Notes: generated from the letters alone by a model not told the origin. A stretch of 64,000 nucleotides of DNA from Flavobacteriales bacterium (GCA_020635815.1 JACJZB010000002.1:62001-126000), one strand, 5' to 3'; shown: positions 25,522 to 36,469, counted from the stretch's first letter. Numbers and translations are program-made.

Positions 25522-28500
25522 ATGTACAATATTTTAAAAGTATTAATTGCTCTTTTCTTCTTAAACTTAAGTCAATTTTTAGCAGCAGCAACTTGCTCAG
25601 AAACTGTAACAACCAACGGACAAGATGATGGTCCAACAGTAACTACAATAAATTCTTTCCCTTGTACAGGTGGTGGTACAATTACTGCGATGACACTTGA
25701 TGCCTCAATAGGTGGATCTTGTACAAGTTGGTATGATTATGATATTTACATCAATGGAATTCTTCAATTTTCTAATCAATGCAACCAAACAGGGTTAGAT
25801 ATTTCAGCTTTTTTACCAATTACTTCAGTAGAATTAAGATCAAGAGATAATGATGCTTTTTCAGACAACATTAATCTATCACTTACACTAAATATTACCT
25901 ATACAGCAGGGCCAATGGCATATAGTTCTTGCACTACAACTCAAAATAACACTACAAATGTAGTTCCTGGGGCAACAGATCAAGAAATAATTGGAATTGA
26001 AGTAGTAACCACGGGCGAAACTAGTCCCTTTGATTTAACTCAATTACGTTTAAGAACAACCGGAACAACAGATTGGACAACTGACTTAACAGGAAATTTA
26101 AAAGTTTATTACACAGGAAATTCAAGCACATTTGCTACCACAACTCTATTTGGAACAGCTACTTTAGCTGCCCCTGGTACAAATATTTTTGTAAACGGCA
26201 CACAAACTTTAGCTTCGGGAACAAATTATTTTTGGGTAGCTTATGATATTGCTTCAGGAGCAACTTTAAATAATTTTGTCGATGCCTTATGTAATAGAAT
26301 TACAATTGGGGGTGGTGTAGGAAATCAAATTCCAACAGTAACAACACCAGCCGGAAATCGAGAAATAGATATTGTTTACTGTACTTCAAATGCCACAAGC
26401 TCTGGCGATTCCGAGGTTGACAATGTTGTTTTAGTTGGAGATATTAATACCATTTCTAACAATACAGCCTCTACATGTGCTACTTATTCCGATTTCACAG
26501 GGTTAACTCCAGCAGAATTAACTCCAGCTTCTAACTACCAAGTAGATGTTACCATAGGAACTTGTGGTGGGAATTACACAAAATATGCTCGTGTATTTAT
26601 AGATTGGAACAAAGATGGTGATTTTGCAGATGCTAACGAAGATTTAGGAGAGCAAGGTGGGGTTAGTGCAACTTCTACTTACAATTTTAACTTTACAGTG
26701 CCTGCAGGTGCAACAATAGGAAATACTAGAATGAGAGTAATTTGTAAGGAAGGCTCTGGAATATCTTCTTGTGGCACATATTCTTACGGTGAAACTGAAG
26801 ACTATACGGTTACAATTGTTACTCCTGGACCAATGAGTTATACCTCTTGTACAACAACACAAACAAATATATCTTCGGTTTCAGCATGCAGTGGAAATCA
26901 AGAAATAATTGGTGTACAAGTTGTAATGTCAGGTGTTCTAACCCCCCTAGATTTAACGCAATTTCAGATTAACATGACAGGTACTACTAACATTGCTGAT
27001 GTTTCTAACATTGATATTTTTTATACTTCTACTAGTTCTACTTTTGCAGCTACAAATTTATTTGCAAGCGCTTCACCAGCTGGAGGTACAATTACTCTAA
27101 ATGGTACTCAAACTTTATCTTCTGGTACCAACTATTTTTGGATAGCTTATGACATGGCTGCTGGAGCAACAGCTACCAACGTTTTAGATGCTAGATGTAC
27201 TCAAATTACAGTAGATGGAATTAACCGTACACCAACTGTAACAAATCCTGCTGGAAATAGAGCAATTACTTCTTGTATTGTTTCTCCTGGAGGTGTAAGC
27301 AACAACATTACTGCTTGGTTCGATGCTAAAAATGGCGCTCAGTTAGGCGGTTCTCCTGCTACTAATGGTGGACGTGTTGACTTATGGACCAATAATGCTG
27401 GAAATGTAAGTGTTCCTACAGTTACTCAAGGAACAAATGCAAACAGACCGTTCTTTAGAACAAATGAAATTAACTGGAATCCAATTTTAGAATTTGATGG
27501 AGCTGACGATTATTTGTCCCAAGCCTCTACATTAGGGTCTGATTTGTTTAGCAATACAGATAATACTGTTATAATGATGCACAGAATGAATTCTGGAATA
27601 GTTTATTTTAAATGGGAGCAAGGACCTACAGGAGCAGATAGAATAGGTTTTGAGTATAGTGGTGGTAAAGTTAGATTTGATTTTCCTGATGATGCAGGTG
27701 GAAACCAAACTGTAAGTAATGCTAATTATTCTGCTGTTGGAGAAATCGTTACAGGGAAAGCTAGTGCTAATGTTTCAACTCTAAGAATTAATGGTGCTTT
27801 AGATGTTACTAATTCTACAAGTGGAACAATGAATACGAATACTAATCAGCAATTTGTAATTGGAGCTAACGACTTAGGAAATCCACTTTATTGTAGCCTA
27901 GACTTTGCTGAATTAGCTGTTTACAAAACTGGTCTTTCTGATGCTGATATGAATAGAATAGAAAGTTATTTAGCCATTAAATACGGTATCACTTTAGGTA
28001 CAAATGGCACTTCAATGGATTACAATTCTGTGTATGGAAATACTGTTTGGGACATCAGTGCAAACAATGGATATTGCTATGATATTGCTGGTATCGCAAG
28101 AGAAGACAATTCAGCACTTGATCAACGTAAATCTAGAACAATAAATGAAACTGCAGGTAACCCAAGAGATATGTTAACCGTTGCAAATGGCACTAACTTT
28201 ACCACACCAACAGCTTTTTCATCAGACCAAGGATATTTTGTTTGGGGACACAACGATTTAGCTACACAAAGTAACTTAGGAACAGATGTAGCCTCTCCAA
28301 TACTTACAAGGTTTGCAAGAGTATGGAAAGGACAAGAAACTGGTACCGTTGGAACAGTAACTTTAGAGTTTGATATGAGTGCTGTACCTGGTGTTACAAC
28401 TCCTGGAACTAACGATTTAAATGATGTGAGATTATTAGTAGATGCTGATGGTGTATTTGCTACTGGAGCTACTGTTATATCGCCTAGTTATGTAGATAAT

Positions 28501-29124
28501 ACCTCAGACATTGTAAGATTTCAGCATAACTTTGCAAGTGGCACAGGTTTTTATTTTACTATTGGAACAGTTGACTTAAGCACAGCTCCACTTCCTGTTA
28601 CCTTAACCAACTTTACTGCTAATTGTGTTGGAAGCAATGTTGAATTGAATTGGTCAACTCAAACAGAAGTTAACAACGACTATTTTACCATCGAAAAATC
28701 TGAAAATGGATTTGATTTTTATGCATTAGCTCAAGTTAACGGTAATGGAAATAGTCAAACATCAATAAACTATAATTTTATTGACGATAGTTACAATTAC
28801 CAAGCAGCTTATTACCGATTAAAACAAACTGACTACAACGGAAATTATGAATACCATAACATTGTTGCTATTAATTGTAATGAGTTTGATGACGTTAATA
28901 TTTATCCTAACCCAACAAATGGACTAGTTAATTTAAATTTTGGAAAAACCTACAACAGAGTTTACATCACAGTTAAAAATGTATTGGGACAAATTGTTAG
29001 TCAAAACGATTATACCTCTACAAATTTGGTAAATCTTGATATTAAAGGTGAAAATGGGATATACTTTATTGAATTAGCTACAGAAAGTGGTTTCTCAAAA
29101 ACAATAAAGGTGATAAAACGATAA
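25522..29124 (+). CDS. Large T9SS surface protein with GEVED, LamG-like and DUF8202 regions
   Basis: 1200 residues from the ATG at 25522 (an upstream TTG at 25516 is less likely). Signal peptide ending SQFLAAA. Two copies of a roughly 140-residue beta module (PMAYSSCTTTQNN... and PMSYTSCTTTQTN...) flank a GEVED domain (YARVFIDWNKDGDF...YGETEDYTVTI). Next is a LamG-like region (ITAWFDAKNGAQLGG...ILEFDGADDYL), then a DUF8202-like segment (RDMLTVANG...YFVWGHND). The C-terminal T9SS domain starts NIYPNPTNGL and ends KTIKVIKR. A surface adhesin or glycan-binding protein is likely. Two small genes follow on the same strand. Confidence 0.85.
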   Translation: MYNILKVLIALFFLNLSQFLAAATCSETVTTNGQDDGPTVTTINSFPCTGGGTITAMTLDASIGGSCTSWYDYDIYINGILQFSNQCNQTGLDISAFLPITSVELRSRDNDAFSDNINLSLTLNITYTAGPMAYSSCTTTQNNTTNVVPGATDQEIIGIEVVTTGETSPFDLTQLRLRTTGTTDWTTDLTGNLKVYYTGNSSTFATTTLFGTATLAAPGTNIFVNGTQTLASGTNYFWVAYDIASGATLNNFVDALCNRITIGGGVGNQIPTVTTPAGNREIDIVYCTSNATSSGDSEVDNVVLVGDINTISNNTASTCATYSDFTGLTPAELTPASNYQVDVTIGTCGGNYTKYARVFIDWNKDGDFADANEDLGEQGGVSATSTYNFNFTVPAGATIGNTRMRVICKEGSGISSCGTYSYGETEDYTVTIVTPGPMSYTSCTTTQTNISSVSACSGNQEIIGVQVVMSGVLTPLDLTQFQINMTGTTNIADVSNIDIFYTSTSSTFAATNLFASASPAGGTITLNGTQTLSSGTNYFWIAYDMAAGATATNVLDARCTQITVDGINRTPTVTNPAGNRAITSCIVSPGGVSNNITAWFDAKNGAQLGGSPATNGGRVDLWTNNAGNVSVPTVTQGTNANRPFFRTNEINWNPILEFDGADDYLSQASTLGSDLFSNTDNTVIMMHRMNSGIVYFKWEQGPTGADRIGFEYSGGKVRFDFPDDAGGNQTVSNANYSAVGEIVTGKASANVSTLRINGALDVTNSTSGTMNTNTNQQFVIGANDLGNPLYCSLDFAELAVYKTGLSDADMNRIESYLAIKYGITLGTNGTSMDYNSVYGNTVWDISANNGYCYDIAGIAREDNSALDQRKSRTINETAGNPRDMLTVANGTNFTTPTAFSSDQGYFVWGHNDLATQSNLGTDVASPILTRFARVWKGQETGTVGTVTLEFDMSAVPGVTTPGTNDLNDVRLLVDADGVFATGATVISPSYVDNTSDIVRFQHNFASGTGFYFTIGTVDLSTAPLPVTLTNFTANCVGSNVELNWSTQTEVNNDYFTIEKSENGFDFYALAQVNGNGNSQTSINYNFIDDSYNYQAAYYRLKQTDYNGNYEYHNIVAINCNEFDDVNIYPNPTNGLVNLNFGKTYNRVYITVKNVLGQIVSQNDYTSTNLVNLDIKGENGIYFIELATESGFSKTIKVIKR

Positions 29125-29131
29125 TAGATTA

Positions 29132-29317
29132 ATGAATCAGCATACTTATAAAGCAGATAAGAAAATAATAAATATTACTTGCCCTTCTTGCAAGGAAAAA
29201 AATCATAAATGGAATGATGTTTATTTTGACAATGGTTTATTGTTAAAAAAAGCTGAAAAACAATATATAGCTTGGTGTACCACTCATAAAAAATATGTTG
29301 TATCCTCAACCTTATAA
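29132..29317 (+). CDS. Small putative zinc-ribbon protein
   Basis: 61 residues with a possible metal site: CPSC (residues 17-20) and CTTH (residues 49-52), giving three Cys and one His. It is otherwise basic and soluble. It starts seven bases after the stop of the large T9SS protein and is followed nine bases later by an 80-residue gene, so all three may be one transcript. No family is recognised. Confidence 0.6.
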   Translation: MNQHTYKADKKIINITCPSCKEKNHKWNDVYFDNGLLLKKAEKQYIAWCTTHKKYVVSSTL

Positions 29318-29326
29318 GTAGCTTTT

Positions 29327-29569
29327 ATGATTAAAATAACGTCAAACAAAAAGATGTTAACGGTATTCATTTCTAAAAATGAACGTATTGATATCATTAA
29401 AGCAAACCAAATCATTAAAACAGGTAAACGAATTATAGCTCAAAACAACTTAAACTCAATAGTTGTTGAAGTAAATCACACTACAAAAGCAAGCATTGAT
29501 GGAATCGAATTATTAGAGCGTTATCTATCTAAATGCAATACAATTCCTGTTATCATGATAAGTTCATAG
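29327..29569 (+). CDS. Small soluble protein of unknown function
   Basis: 80 residues with alternating beta and helix (MLTVFISKNERIDIIKANQI...NLNSIVVEVNHTTKASIDGIELLERYLSKC...PVIMISS), which recalls a STAS-like fold: a strand, then the pattern SIDGIELLERYL, then a strand. That is inference, not recognition. It lies nine bases after the putative zinc-ribbon gene and ahead of the ALDH7 gene. Confidence 0.6.
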   Translation: MIKITSNKKMLTVFISKNERIDIIKANQIIKTGKRIIAQNNLNSIVVEVNHTTKASIDGIELLERYLSKCNTIPVIMISS

Positions 29570-29654
29570 ACTTCAAAGAGATTTGAAAACAGACCTATAC
29601 AATAATTGCTTAACTTCGTAGCTCTATTTTAAAAATTTAAAAAATATTATCAAT

Positions 29655-31214
29655 ATGTCTGAAGTTTTAACAGCAAACACGTATGGAATTAAAGAAGCAT
29701 TACACGCTTTAGGATTAAAAGAAGTAAATGATGGAACATCTACAGGGTCGAATAACTTTGGTGGTGGCGAAACTATTTCTTCTTACTCTCCTACTGATGG
29801 TGCTTTAATAGGTAAAGTAACAACCACAACTAAAGCTGATTACGAAAAAGTAATGACAGCAGCTACTACAGCTTTTAAATCTTTTAGAGCTATGCCTGCT
29901 CCGCAAAGAGGAGAAATTGTTCGTCAGTTTGGAAACAAATTAAGAGAATTAAAAGAGCCTCTTGGAAAATTGGTTTCTTATGAAATGGGGAAATCTTTAC
30001 AAGAAGGTTATGGCGAGGTTCAAGAAATGATTGATATCTGTGATTTTGCTGTTGGATTATCAAGACAATTAAACGGACAAACAATTCCATCTGAAAGACC
30101 AGGACACGTTATGAGAGAGCAATGGCATCCAATTGGAGTTGTTGGTATTATCTCTGCATTTAACTTTCCTGTTGCTGTTTGGGCATGGAATACTGCTTTA
30201 GCTTGGATTTGTGGTGATGTATGTGTGTGGAAAGGATCAGAGAAAGCACCGCTTTGTTCGGTAGCATGCCAAAATATTATTGCTGAAGTATTAAAAAACA
30301 ATAATTTACCAGAAGGAATCTCATGTATCATAAACGGAGATTATAAAGTTGGTGAAATGATGACTACCGACCACAGAATACCTTTGGTTTCTGCTACTGG
30401 CTCTACTCGTATGGGAAGAATTGTTGGAGCTACTGTTGCTGAACGTTTCGGAAAATCTTTATTAGAATTAGGTGGAAACAATGCTATTATTATTACGCCA
30501 ACTGCCGACTTAAAAGTGGTTGTTCCTGGTGCTGTATTTGGTGCTGTTGGTACTTGCGGACAAAGATGTACATCAACAAGAAGGTTAATTATTCATGAAT
30601 CGGTTTATGATAAAGTAAGAGATGCTATTGTTGGAGCTTATGGTCAAATAAAAATTGGTAACCCATTAGATGAAAACAATCATGTTGGCCCATTGATTGA
30701 CAAAGATGCTGTAAATACATATTTAGCTGCTATCGAAAAAGCAAAAGCCGAAGGCGGAAATGTATTGGTAGAAGGTGGAGTTTTAAACGGAGAAGGATAC
30801 GAAAGTGGATGCTATGTAAAACCTTGTATTATTGAAGCTGAAAATCATTTTGAAATTGTACAACACGAAACCTTTGCTCCAATTTTGTATTTAATGAAAT
30901 ACACAGGAGAAGTTGAAAATGCTATTGAAAAACAAAATGGTGTTGCTCAAGGTTTATCTTCTGCAATTATGACAAACGAAATGAAAGAAGCTGAAAAATT
31001 CTTATCATTTGCTGGTTCTGACTGTGGTATAGCTAACGTAAATATTGGTACTTCTGGTGCTGAAATTGGTGGTGCTTTTGGTGGAGAAAAAGAAACAGGT
31101 GGCGGACGTGAATCTGGTTCTGATGCATGGAAAGTTTATATGAGAAGACAAACAAATACAATTAACTATTCTGACGAGTTACCTTTAGCTCAAGGAATTA
31201 AATTTGATTTATAA
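29655..31214 (+). CDS. amaB: ALDH7-family aldehyde dehydrogenase (aminoadipate-semialdehyde type)
   Basis: 519 residues. Catalytic Cys lies in GTCGQRCTSTRR and the general base in LELGGNNAIII. The NAD-binding stretch GVVGIISAFNFPVAVWAWNTALA is typical of ALDH7/antiquitin. Members oxidise L-2-aminoadipate-6-semialdehyde (L-piperideine-6-carboxylate) in lysine catabolism. The subfamily is judged from overall resemblance, so the exact substrate is inferred. It ends with a strong terminator at 31279. No lysine-degradation partner is adjacent. Confidence 0.85.
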   Translation: MSEVLTANTYGIKEALHALGLKEVNDGTSTGSNNFGGGETISSYSPTDGALIGKVTTTTKADYEKVMTAATTAFKSFRAMPAPQRGEIVRQFGNKLRELKEPLGKLVSYEMGKSLQEGYGEVQEMIDICDFAVGLSRQLNGQTIPSERPGHVMREQWHPIGVVGIISAFNFPVAVWAWNTALAWICGDVCVWKGSEKAPLCSVACQNIIAEVLKNNNLPEGISCIINGDYKVGEMMTTDHRIPLVSATGSTRMGRIVGATVAERFGKSLLELGGNNAIIITPTADLKVVVPGAVFGAVGTCGQRCTSTRRLIIHESVYDKVRDAIVGAYGQIKIGNPLDENNHVGPLIDKDAVNTYLAAIEKAKAEGGNVLVEGGVLNGEGYESGCYVKPCIIEAENHFEIVQHETFAPILYLMKYTGEVENAIEKQNGVAQGLSSAIMTNEMKEAEKFLSFAGSDCGIANVNIGTSGAEIGGAFGGEKETGGGRESGSDAWKVYMRRQTNTINYSDELPLAQGIKFDL

Positions 31215-31220
31215 TATTTT

Positions 31221-31234
31221 TTGTCATCCTGAGC
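31221..31234. repeat. Copy of a dispersed GTCATCCTGAG repeat
   Basis: TTGTCATCCTGAGC, matching the repeats at 48134-48155, 48198-48219 and 49092-49117. Confidence 0.55.
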
Positions 31235-31278
31235 TAAATCAGTATTTAGCTTGTTGAAATATTGAAGAATATAACATT

Positions 31279-31309
31279 AAGCCCAACATTATGTTGGGCT
31301 TATTTTTTT
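31279..31309 (+). terminator. Rho-independent terminator of the ALDH7 gene
   Basis: Ten-base stem AAGCCCAACA / TGTTGGGCTT, loop TTA, followed by ATTTTTTT. Confidence 0.9.
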
Positions 31310-31477
31310 CATTAGATTTAAACTTCTGCTATTTCAAGCGTCCGTTTAGAACAGCTTGTTATTTGCACACAGTAAACCTTTCATTAATAAAAGCAACCGT
31401 TCATTAATTGGCCATCTATAAATTACTTACAATTAATTATTTTTAAATTAATTCTGATTTACCAAAAACCATTAAAC

Positions 31478-33067
31478 ATGAAAATATATTTTAAGCTAAT
31501 TGTTTTATTTCTTTCATTATCAATAAGTAAATCACTCCTTTCTCAAAATGGCAACTCTCTTTTTGATGATAGTTATATTCATACCATAGAAATTAATTCG
31601 ATTGCACCATACACCTACGAACAATTTCACGACACTTTATTTAACAGTCACCTGCAAGTCTTTTGGCTTTCAAATTCTAGCTTAAAAAACTACTATAAAG
31701 CTAGTGTAGTCATCGATGGCGTAACCACTGATACCATTGGTGTCCGATACAAGGGAAATTCTACTTTTCAAAATGCAGATGCCATCGGAAAATATGCTAT
31801 AAAATTGGACTTCAATGAGTATGTTAACGGACAGAATTATGACGGTTTGAAAAAATTGAATTTAAACAACAATTTAGTTGATCCCAGCTGCTTGAGAGCC
31901 AAACTGTCTTTTGAAGTAATGCAACGAATGGGTATAGTATCGCCAAGAACTGCTTTTGCAAAAGTTTATATAAACGGTAACTATAGGGGAATTTATACTA
32001 TGGTAGAACAGATTGACAAAACATTTGTAAAATCCCATTTTGATCCCGACAGTACAGGCTACTTACATAAAGCATATAATTTTACCGTTGGACTTCCTTC
32101 TAATGGAGGCTACCAAAGCACTATAGATAGTGATTTAGCCGAATATATGCCTTTAAAAACTAAAAAATCTACCAACAACTACCAACCCATTAAAGACTTT
32201 ATATCCGCTGCAAATAATGCTACTGATATAGCATTTGAAAATAACATTAATGGAGTTTTTGATTTAAGCTCGTTTATAAAATTACAAGCTATAAATATGG
32301 TTTTGAGCGATAAGGATCACTATTGTACTGCAGGTTGGAACTTTTATATGTATCAAAATCCTACAGACAATAAGTGGTATATGCTTCCTTGGGATTATGA
32401 TTTAGGTTTTGATGCAAATAGTACATATTTTGTTTCAAATCCATCCGACCACAGCTCACTATATATAGACAATTGCTACCTAACGAAAAGAATGATGAAC
32501 ATCCCAAACTTAAAAACACAATACAGGGAAGCTTTATGTGAAGTAATGAATACAGGCATGGATAGTATTTGGATAAATGATAGAATTCTTACGTTAAAAA
32601 ATTTAATCGCTACAGAAGTAGAAAATGATCCGCATTTTTGGAGTATTAGTGATTACAATTATTACCTCAACAATACATACACAATAAATGCTCCAGGAAA
32701 TAACTTAAATGGATATGCAATAATTGGATTAAGAGAATATATTAATAACAGATTTAATCAAGTTATTACTGACTTAGCAAGCAATAATTATGATTGTGAT
32801 TTAACACTTAATGTAGTTAACACTTCTTTAAGTTCAACAGAGAATTTTATTGCCTATCCAAATCCAACGAGTGATTTTGTATCTATAAATGGAAGTGAGT
32901 TGAATGTAGGCGATATAAAAGTTTATACCTTACTAGGTCAAAGTATAAATAACAATAATATTAAAAAAGTTAATGCAAATACAATACAAATAGATTTCTC
33001 CAATCTTGATAAAGGGGTATATATTATAAAAACAAATACTACCGCCACCAAGGTGTATAAACAATGA
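31478..33067 (+). CDS. CotH kinase family protein with T9SS sorting domain
   Basis: 529 residues. Signal peptide ending SLLSQ. The CotH domain (about 40-400) shows GVRYKGNSTFQNADAIGKYAIKLDFNEY, the central DKDHYCTAGWNFYMY, and LPWDYDLGFDANSTYF. CotH proteins are atypical secreted kinases related to spore coat protein H. The T9SS domain starts IAYPNPTSDF and ends TKVYKQ, so the protein is exported to the cell surface. Its target is unknown. It is monocistronic and convergent with the gene at 33223. Confidence 0.9.
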   Translation: MKIYFKLIVLFLSLSISKSLLSQNGNSLFDDSYIHTIEINSIAPYTYEQFHDTLFNSHLQVFWLSNSSLKNYYKASVVIDGVTTDTIGVRYKGNSTFQNADAIGKYAIKLDFNEYVNGQNYDGLKKLNLNNNLVDPSCLRAKLSFEVMQRMGIVSPRTAFAKVYINGNYRGIYTMVEQIDKTFVKSHFDPDSTGYLHKAYNFTVGLPSNGGYQSTIDSDLAEYMPLKTKKSTNNYQPIKDFISAANNATDIAFENNINGVFDLSSFIKLQAINMVLSDKDHYCTAGWNFYMYQNPTDNKWYMLPWDYDLGFDANSTYFVSNPSDHSSLYIDNCYLTKRMMNIPNLKTQYREALCEVMNTGMDSIWINDRILTLKNLIATEVENDPHFWSISDYNYYLNNTYTINAPGNNLNGYAIIGLREYINNRFNQVITDLASNNYDCDLTLNVVNTSLSSTENFIAYPNPTSDFVSINGSELNVGDIKVYTLLGQSINNNNIKKVNANTIQIDFSNLDKGVYIIKTNTTATKVYKQ

Positions 33068-33170
33068 TACCGCGATGCCATATACAAAACATTTTCTTCG
33101 CTTTAAGCGAATATAGATTGCTCATATTTTTAATAAAATACATTTAATTCTTCAAGTTATTTATCACAAA

Positions 33171-33197
33171 AAAAGGGGAAGCAATGCTTCCCCTTTT
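33171..33197 (-). terminator. Terminator between convergent T9SS genes
   Basis: Stem AAAAGGGGAAGC / GCTTCCCCTTTT with loop AAT. T-runs on both strands make it bidirectional. It serves the minus-strand gene starting at 34317. Confidence 0.85.
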
Positions 33198-33222
33198 CAA
33201 TTTTATTTAAAAAACTTTCTGT

Positions 33223-34317
33223 TTATTCAACAATAAGCTTTCTAGTAATTTTAATATTATCTAACAATACATTTACAAAGTAAACTCCTGAACTTAAACT
33301 CGAAGTGTTTATCTCAAATTTATTAACCCCTGAATTAACTTGTCCTTGATAAACTTGAGTAATTGTTTGTCCTAAGTTATTTAACAATTCCACTTTAACG
33401 TTTACTGCATTATCTACATCAAACGATAAAACAGACTGTCCACTTTGAGTTGGGTTAGGATATAAATTTAACGATTTTGACAACTCATATTTTTCAACAT
33501 CTGTTGCTATTAAAGGATACTGACAAGCTATCGTTTTATTTGAAGCAATTACAGATCCATCTTGCTGATAAGTTCCTTCTATAAAGGAAAGAATTGGCGA
33601 TTTGCCATGACTTGGTTTATAATAACTAACCACAATTGCATCAATAGTAACAGGCAAAATTTCCGTGTTAAATGGGAATGGTATAAAAATGGTATCTGTA
33701 ATAGCATGTTCAACCCTTCTAATTCTAACAACACTATCAAAACTCGTAGCAAAAGGCAAATCTAATCTACCCCAAGCATCGGCTGCAACAGTAACATCTC
33801 CTTCTCCGTGTGTAGATACTGGAAGTCCTGAGTAATTAACATAAAAAGTTCCTGAATAGTTGTCCGTATAAAAATTACCATAATCAAATGGAAATTTCAT
33901 AACTGTTTCTGGATCTTCATCATATTTAGCAGTTACAACGCCAAAACCAGTAATATCAGCTACAAAACCAATTGTATATAAACTATCTATGTTCGATTTT
34001 GAATATATAAAATTGGTATCTCCCATATTTGTTTTCTCACAATAATCTGCAGTTGGAAAATCAGAAGCCCCAGCTGTTGTAGCTGGATCTACATAATAAT
34101 CGGTTTGAGAAACACCAAGGGCATCAACTGTAGTGTAATCAAAAACAACATTAGGGCCTATTGCCGGATCTAACGTGGTTGTGTTTGTATCTGCTAAGTA
34201 GTAAAAAGTACTTTCACCAATATTATGTACAAAGTTTGCTTGAGTTAGTGTAGGTTGAGCTATTGCCACAACAGTACCAATTACAAGAAATGAAAATAAA
34301 GTGTATAGTTTTTTCAT
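33223..34317 (-). CDS. T9SS type A-sorted secreted protein of unknown function
   Basis: 364 residues. Signal peptide MKKLYTLFSFLVIGTVVAIAQ, a beta-rich body (many Asp/Thr/Tyr, NIGESTFYYLAD...FDYTTVD), and a T9SS domain LNLYPNPTQSGQSVLSF...KITRKLIVE. No enzyme motif is seen. It is a single gene with its own terminator at 33171-33197. Likely cell-surface or secreted; role unknown. Confidence 0.8.
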   Translation of the reverse strand: MKKLYTLFSFLVIGTVVAIAQPTLTQANFVHNIGESTFYYLADTNTTTLDPAIGPNVVFDYTTVDALGVSQTDYYVDPATTAGASDFPTADYCEKTNMGDTNFIYSKSNIDSLYTIGFVADITGFGVVTAKYDEDPETVMKFPFDYGNFYTDNYSGTFYVNYSGLPVSTHGEGDVTVAADAWGRLDLPFATSFDSVVRIRRVEHAITDTIFIPFPFNTEILPVTIDAIVVSYYKPSHGKSPILSFIEGTYQQDGSVIASNKTIACQYPLIATDVEKYELSKSLNLYPNPTQSGQSVLSFDVDNAVNVKVELLNNLGQTITQVYQGQVNSGVNKFEINTSSLSSGVYFVNVLLDNIKITRKLIVE

Positions 34318-34412
34318 AGTTATTATTTTTTTAGGTTTAGTTTACCAAACTTAATTAAATAATTTAGAATAAATTAACGATAATCTTTCTGAAATAGGAA
34401 TGTTAAATATTT

Positions 34413-34685
34413 CTAAATAAAATATTCTTCTTTTAAAAACTCATCATAGGGTGATAAGTTGGCTAAAACTTGAAGTTTAGTATAAGCTACATGAAATTCT
34501 TTTTCGTTCTTTTGATTATTCAATACAAAAATCCGATGTCTATCAAAGTTCTTTAACGCCAAACGCTCTTGAGGAGAGAGTTCTTCTCCTTTAAATTCAA
34601 TATCTCGTAAGTCATTAATGCTTAACGTTCCTCCTATTAAGGTTTTACGAAAAGATAATTTCTTATTTATTGATTCGTGTTTCAT
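34413..34685 (-). CDS. Small soluble protein of unknown function
   Basis: 90 residues with no signal peptide or membrane segment. It has a basic start (MKHESINKKLSFRKTLIGGTLS) and a charged helical middle (DIEFKGEELSPQERLALKNFDRHRIFVLN). I do not recognise a family. It lies alone between the T9SS gene 33223-34317 and the fumarase gene, all on the minus strand. Confidence 0.65.
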   Translation of the reverse strand: MKHESINKKLSFRKTLIGGTLSINDLRDIEFKGEELSPQERLALKNFDRHRIFVLNNQKNEKEFHVAYTKLQVLANLSPYDEFLKEEYFI

Positions 34686-34771
34686 TTAAAAATCAAAAGT
34701 ACAAGATTTAACCACTTTTTTTGTTCTCACACTAAATTACTATCAACATTATAATGTTAATGCTAAGCGAC

Positions 34772-36376
34772 TTACATATCTGCAAAAAAGTCGTTCCCTT
34801 TATCATCACAAATGATAAAAGCAGGGAAGTTCTCAATTTCAATCTTACGAACAGCTTCCATTCCTAATTCAGGGAAATCAACCACCTCAACGGATTTAAT
34901 GTTTTGTTTTGCTAATATCGCAGCGGGGCCTCCAATCGAACCTAAATAAAATCCACCATGTTTTTTACAAGCGTTTGTAACAGCAACAGATCGATTCCCT
35001 TTTGCCAACATAATCATAGAACCTCCTAGTGCTTGAAATTCATCTACATAAGGATCCATTCTTCCGGCTGTTGTTGGTCCAAAACTACCCGATGGCATTC
35101 CTTCTGGGGTTTTTGCTGGTCCTGCATAATAAACTGGATGATTTTTAAAATATTCTGGCATTGGTTTACCTGCATCTATCAATTCTTTAATTTTTGCATG
35201 AGCAATATCTCTAGCAACAATTAAAGTTCCTTTTAAATTCAACCTTGTTTTTATAGGGTATTTTGAAAGAATTTTTAATTGCTCTTCCATCGGCTGATCT
35301 AGGTCAATTTCGACTGCTGGCTCCAAATGTGGAGCAACTTCAGGCACAAAACGACCTGGGTTAGTTTCTAATTGTTCTAAAAAGATTCCTTCTTCAGTAA
35401 TCTTTCCTTTTATATTTCTATCTGCCGAACAACTAACTCCAATTCCAACAGGGCAAGATGCAGCATGTCTAGGCAAACGAATAACTTTTACATCGTGTGT
35501 AAAATATTTACCTCCAAATTGTGCTCCTATTAAACTATCTTGACAAATTTTTTGCACTTTTTCTTCCCATTCTACATCTCTAAATGCTCTTCCTCCCATG
35601 CTGCCAACTTTAGGCAATTCATCATAATACCCCGTTGATGCCAATTTAACTGCTTTTAAGTTTGCTTCGGCTGAAGTACCGCCAATCACTAATGCTAAGT
35701 GGTATGGTGGACAAGCTGCTGTTCCTAAGTCTTTAATTTTTGATGTAATAAATTCCGTTAATGACTTTTCGTTTAACAACGATTTTGTTTGTTGATACAA
35801 GTAAGTTTTATTTGCAGATCCTCCTCCTTTTGCTAAAAACAAAAACTTATAGGCATTCCCTTGAGTGGAATAAATATCTATTTGAGCAGGCAAATTACTT
35901 CCCGAATTCTTTTCCTCAAACATCGAGATTGGAACAACTTGAGAATACCTTAAATTTCTATCTTGATAAGTGTTAAAAACACCTTTTGATAAATGTAAAG
36001 CATCATCTGTTCCGGTATAAACATCTTCTCCTTTTTTAGCAACAACTATTGCTGTTCCAGTATCTTGGCAAGATGGTAGTTGCCCTTCGGCTGCAATTTG
36101 TGCATTTTTAAGTAAAGTATAAGCAACAAATCTATCGTTGTCTGTTGCTTCTGGATCTTCTAATATTTTGGCTACTTTTTCTAAGTGAGCTGTTCTTAAT
36201 AAAAACGACACATCAGCCATTGCCTCTTGAGCTAATAGTTCTAATGCTTTTGGGTCAACTTTAAGAATTTTTCTTCCATCAACTTCTATTGTTGAAACAT
36301 ACTCTTTAGATATTAATTTATATTCTGTTGAATCTTTCAAGATTGGAAAAGGTTCTTCATAATTAAATTCTGCCAT
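34772..36376 (-). CDS. fumA: Class I fumarate hydratase (iron-sulfur)
   Basis: Catalyses fumarate + water to malate in the TCA cycle. 534 residues, with the N-terminal hydratase half and the C-terminal swivel half in one chain, as in FumA/FumB. A Cys at [13 protein letters not shown], one in [21 protein letters not shown] and one in [17 protein letters not shown] are placed to bind the [4Fe-4S] cluster. The C-terminal half contains [21 protein letters not shown]. The enzyme is oxygen-labile in known homologues. Monocistronic. Confidence 0.94.
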   Translation of the reverse strand: MAEFNYEEPFPILKDSTEYKLISKEYVSTIEVDGRKILKVDPKALELLAQEAMADVSFLLRTAHLEKVAKILEDPEATDNDRFVAYTLLKNAQIAAEGQLPSCQDTGTAIVVAKKGEDVYTGTDDALHLSKGVFNTYQDRNLRYSQVVPISMFEEKNSGSNLPAQIDIYSTQGNAYKFLFLAKGGGSANKTYLYQQTKSLLNEKSLTEFITSKIKDLGTAACPPYHLALVIGGTSAEANLKAVKLASTGYYDELPKVGSMGGRAFRDVEWEEKVQKICQDSLIGAQFGGKYFTHDVKVIRLPRHAASCPVGIGVSCSADRNIKGKITEEGIFLEQLETNPGRFVPEVAPHLEPAVEIDLDQPMEEQLKILSKYPIKTRLNLKGTLIVARDIAHAKIKELIDAGKPMPEYFKNHPVYYAGPAKTPEGMPSGSFGPTTAGRMDPYVDEFQALGGSMIMLAKGNRSVAVTNACKKHGGFYLGSIGGPAAILAKQNIKSVEVVDFPELGMEAVRKIEIENFPAFIICDDKGNDFFADM

Positions 36377-36469
36377 CGTACTATTTTTTAAATTAGATTT
36401 TCAAATTTACTTTAAAACTAGCAATATCACTATGATTTATATCTTAATATATTTAGGTTTATGCATAAA

